Assembly: GCA_937898095.1 (NCBI GenBank)
Contig: CALDKR010000090.1
Location: forward strand, 1-6,023
From: an uncultured Rhodoluna sp.
GTDB lineage: Bacteria > Actinomycetota > Actinomycetes > Actinomycetales > Microbacteriaceae
Reading direction: 5' to 3'
DNA: 6,023 nt
Shown here: positions 5,419 to 6,023 of the stretch, in pieces
Numbering within the stretch: position 1 is the first letter of the stretch
Layout of the letters: each line of letters starts with the position of its first letter
The notes under the pieces: generated by a model
What the model was told of the DNA's origin: nothing
What the model saw: only the letters and a program-made list of their open reading frames with translations
The model's database searches: none
Made by a program: the position numbers and the translations under genes

Positions 5419-6023
5419 TTACTGCTCAGCCCATTCACCAGTGGTGAGGTAGCTGATCTTGCTTGAGATGTCGACTACGTGGTCTGCAAAGCGCTCGTGG
5501 TAGCGGCTGGCCAAAGTCACGTCAACGGTGAACATCGCGTTTTCTTTCCAGTCGTCGCTTAGCACAACGTCGAACACGTGGCGGTGCAGTGAGTCAACGC
5601 GTTCGTCTTGAGCCTGAATCTGTCGTGCAAAGTCAACATCGGTGTTGCCCAGAAGTTCGATTGCCTGGCGAGCTAGCTTGACGTCAAGTGCGCCCATCTC
5701 TTCAAAGGTTGCCTTTAGTGACGCAGGAACAGCTGAATCAGGAAAACGGTAGCGAGCGATTGCGGCGATGTGACCAGCAAGTGCACCCATGCGCTCGAGC
5801 GATGCCGAAATGCGAAGTGCAGAAACCAGGATGCGCAGATCGCGAGCAACCGGTGACTGCTTTGCCAAAATCTTGATTACCAATTCGTCGAGCGCCAGCG
5901 CTTTTTCACCCATCGAATCGGCGATGGCGATTGCTTCGCCGGCAAGTTTGGCATCTGAAGAAGTGAAAGCCTTGGTGGCTTTTTCGACCACACTGGTGGC
6001 GTCTTCGGCAATGTCGACAAGTC
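5419..6023 (-). CDS. phoU: Phosphate transport system regulator PhoU (N-terminus cut by window edge)
   Basis: The reading frame is open to the last base of the window (LVDIAEDATS precedes the internal GTG at 5991), so the gene begins outside; about 200 residues are visible and probably 15-20 are missing. PhoU is a cytoplasmic helical protein of two repeated three-helix bundles that damps Pst phosphate uptake and the SenX3-RegX3/PhoR-type sensor under phosphate sufficiency. The repeats show in paired signatures: ASLERMGALAGHIAAIARYR in the first half and HERFADHVVDISSKISYLTTG near the end, each carrying the E-R-x-x-x-H/D-type residues used for metal binding. The C-terminus GEWAEQ is a normal end. 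It converges on gpmA across the shared terminator. In related genomes a senX3-regX3 pair or Pst genes are often nearby; they would lie to the right of this window and cannot be seen. Confidence 0.93.
   Translation of the reverse strand, partial: LVDIAEDATSVVEKATKAFTSSDAKLAGEAIAIADSMGEKALALDELVIKILAKQSPVARDLRILVSALRISASLERMGALAGHIAAIARYRFPDSAVPASLKATFEEMGALDVKLARQAIELLGNTDVDFARQIQAQDERVDSLHRHVFDVVLSDDWKENAMFTVDVTLASRYHERFADHVVDISSKISYLTTGEWAEQ

Noticed and set aside
1..6023. Mobile element, CRISPR array, tRNA/rRNA, phage or defence system
   Set aside because: No transposase-like frame, periodic repeats, cloverleaf candidates or paired terminal repeats were seen, and base and codon use look even across the window.

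Overview
The window looks like chromosomal housekeeping DNA from an actinobacterium (Actinomycetota). The evidence is a GlnR-type orphan response regulator, a GXWXGXG nitrobindin/FABP-like protein next to a YgfZ-type folate-binding protein, an actinobacterial-style GpmA with an Ala-rich C-terminal tail, and an antisense-oriented PhoU. GC content by eye is only a little over half, genes are tightly packed, and GTG and TTG starts are common. This suits a streamlined, lower-GC Microbacteriaceae-like lineage such as the freshwater Rhodoluna/Aquiluna group, but that placement is inference.

Layout: (1) 1-531, minus strand: the first 177 codons of a GlnR-like regulator, running off the left edge. 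(2) About 532-595: a compact divergent promoter region. (3) 596-3712, plus strand: a five-gene block with gaps from a 1-nt overlap to 9 nt, encoding an 85-aa three-helix membrane protein, a 36-aa single-helix membrane protein, a nitrobindin-like protein, YgfZ, and a half-size FUSC-type membrane protein. (4) 3748-4539, minus strand: an orphan class I SAM-dependent methyltransferase convergent with that block. (5) About 4540-4609: a second divergent promoter region. (6) 4610-5365, plus strand: gpmA. (7) 5374-5406: a perfect 16-bp bidirectional terminator. (8) 5419-6023, minus strand: phoU, lacking only its N-terminal end at the right edge.

Functionally, regulators of nitrogen (GlnR) and phosphate (PhoU) flank a block with likely haem/NO (nitrobindin) and Fe-S/tetrahydrofolate (YgfZ) roles, plus a core glycolytic enzyme. 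From memory, a related cluster exists around glnR and phoY2 in mycobacteria, so the arrangement appears anciently conserved and not newly acquired. I saw no mobile element, CRISPR array, tRNA, rRNA or defence system, and no gene-free stretch over 300 bases. The most notable observations are a 36-aa membrane protein gene in the nitrobindin operon and a recurring -10-like hexamer exactly 6 nt before three start codons, which suggests leaderless transcripts.
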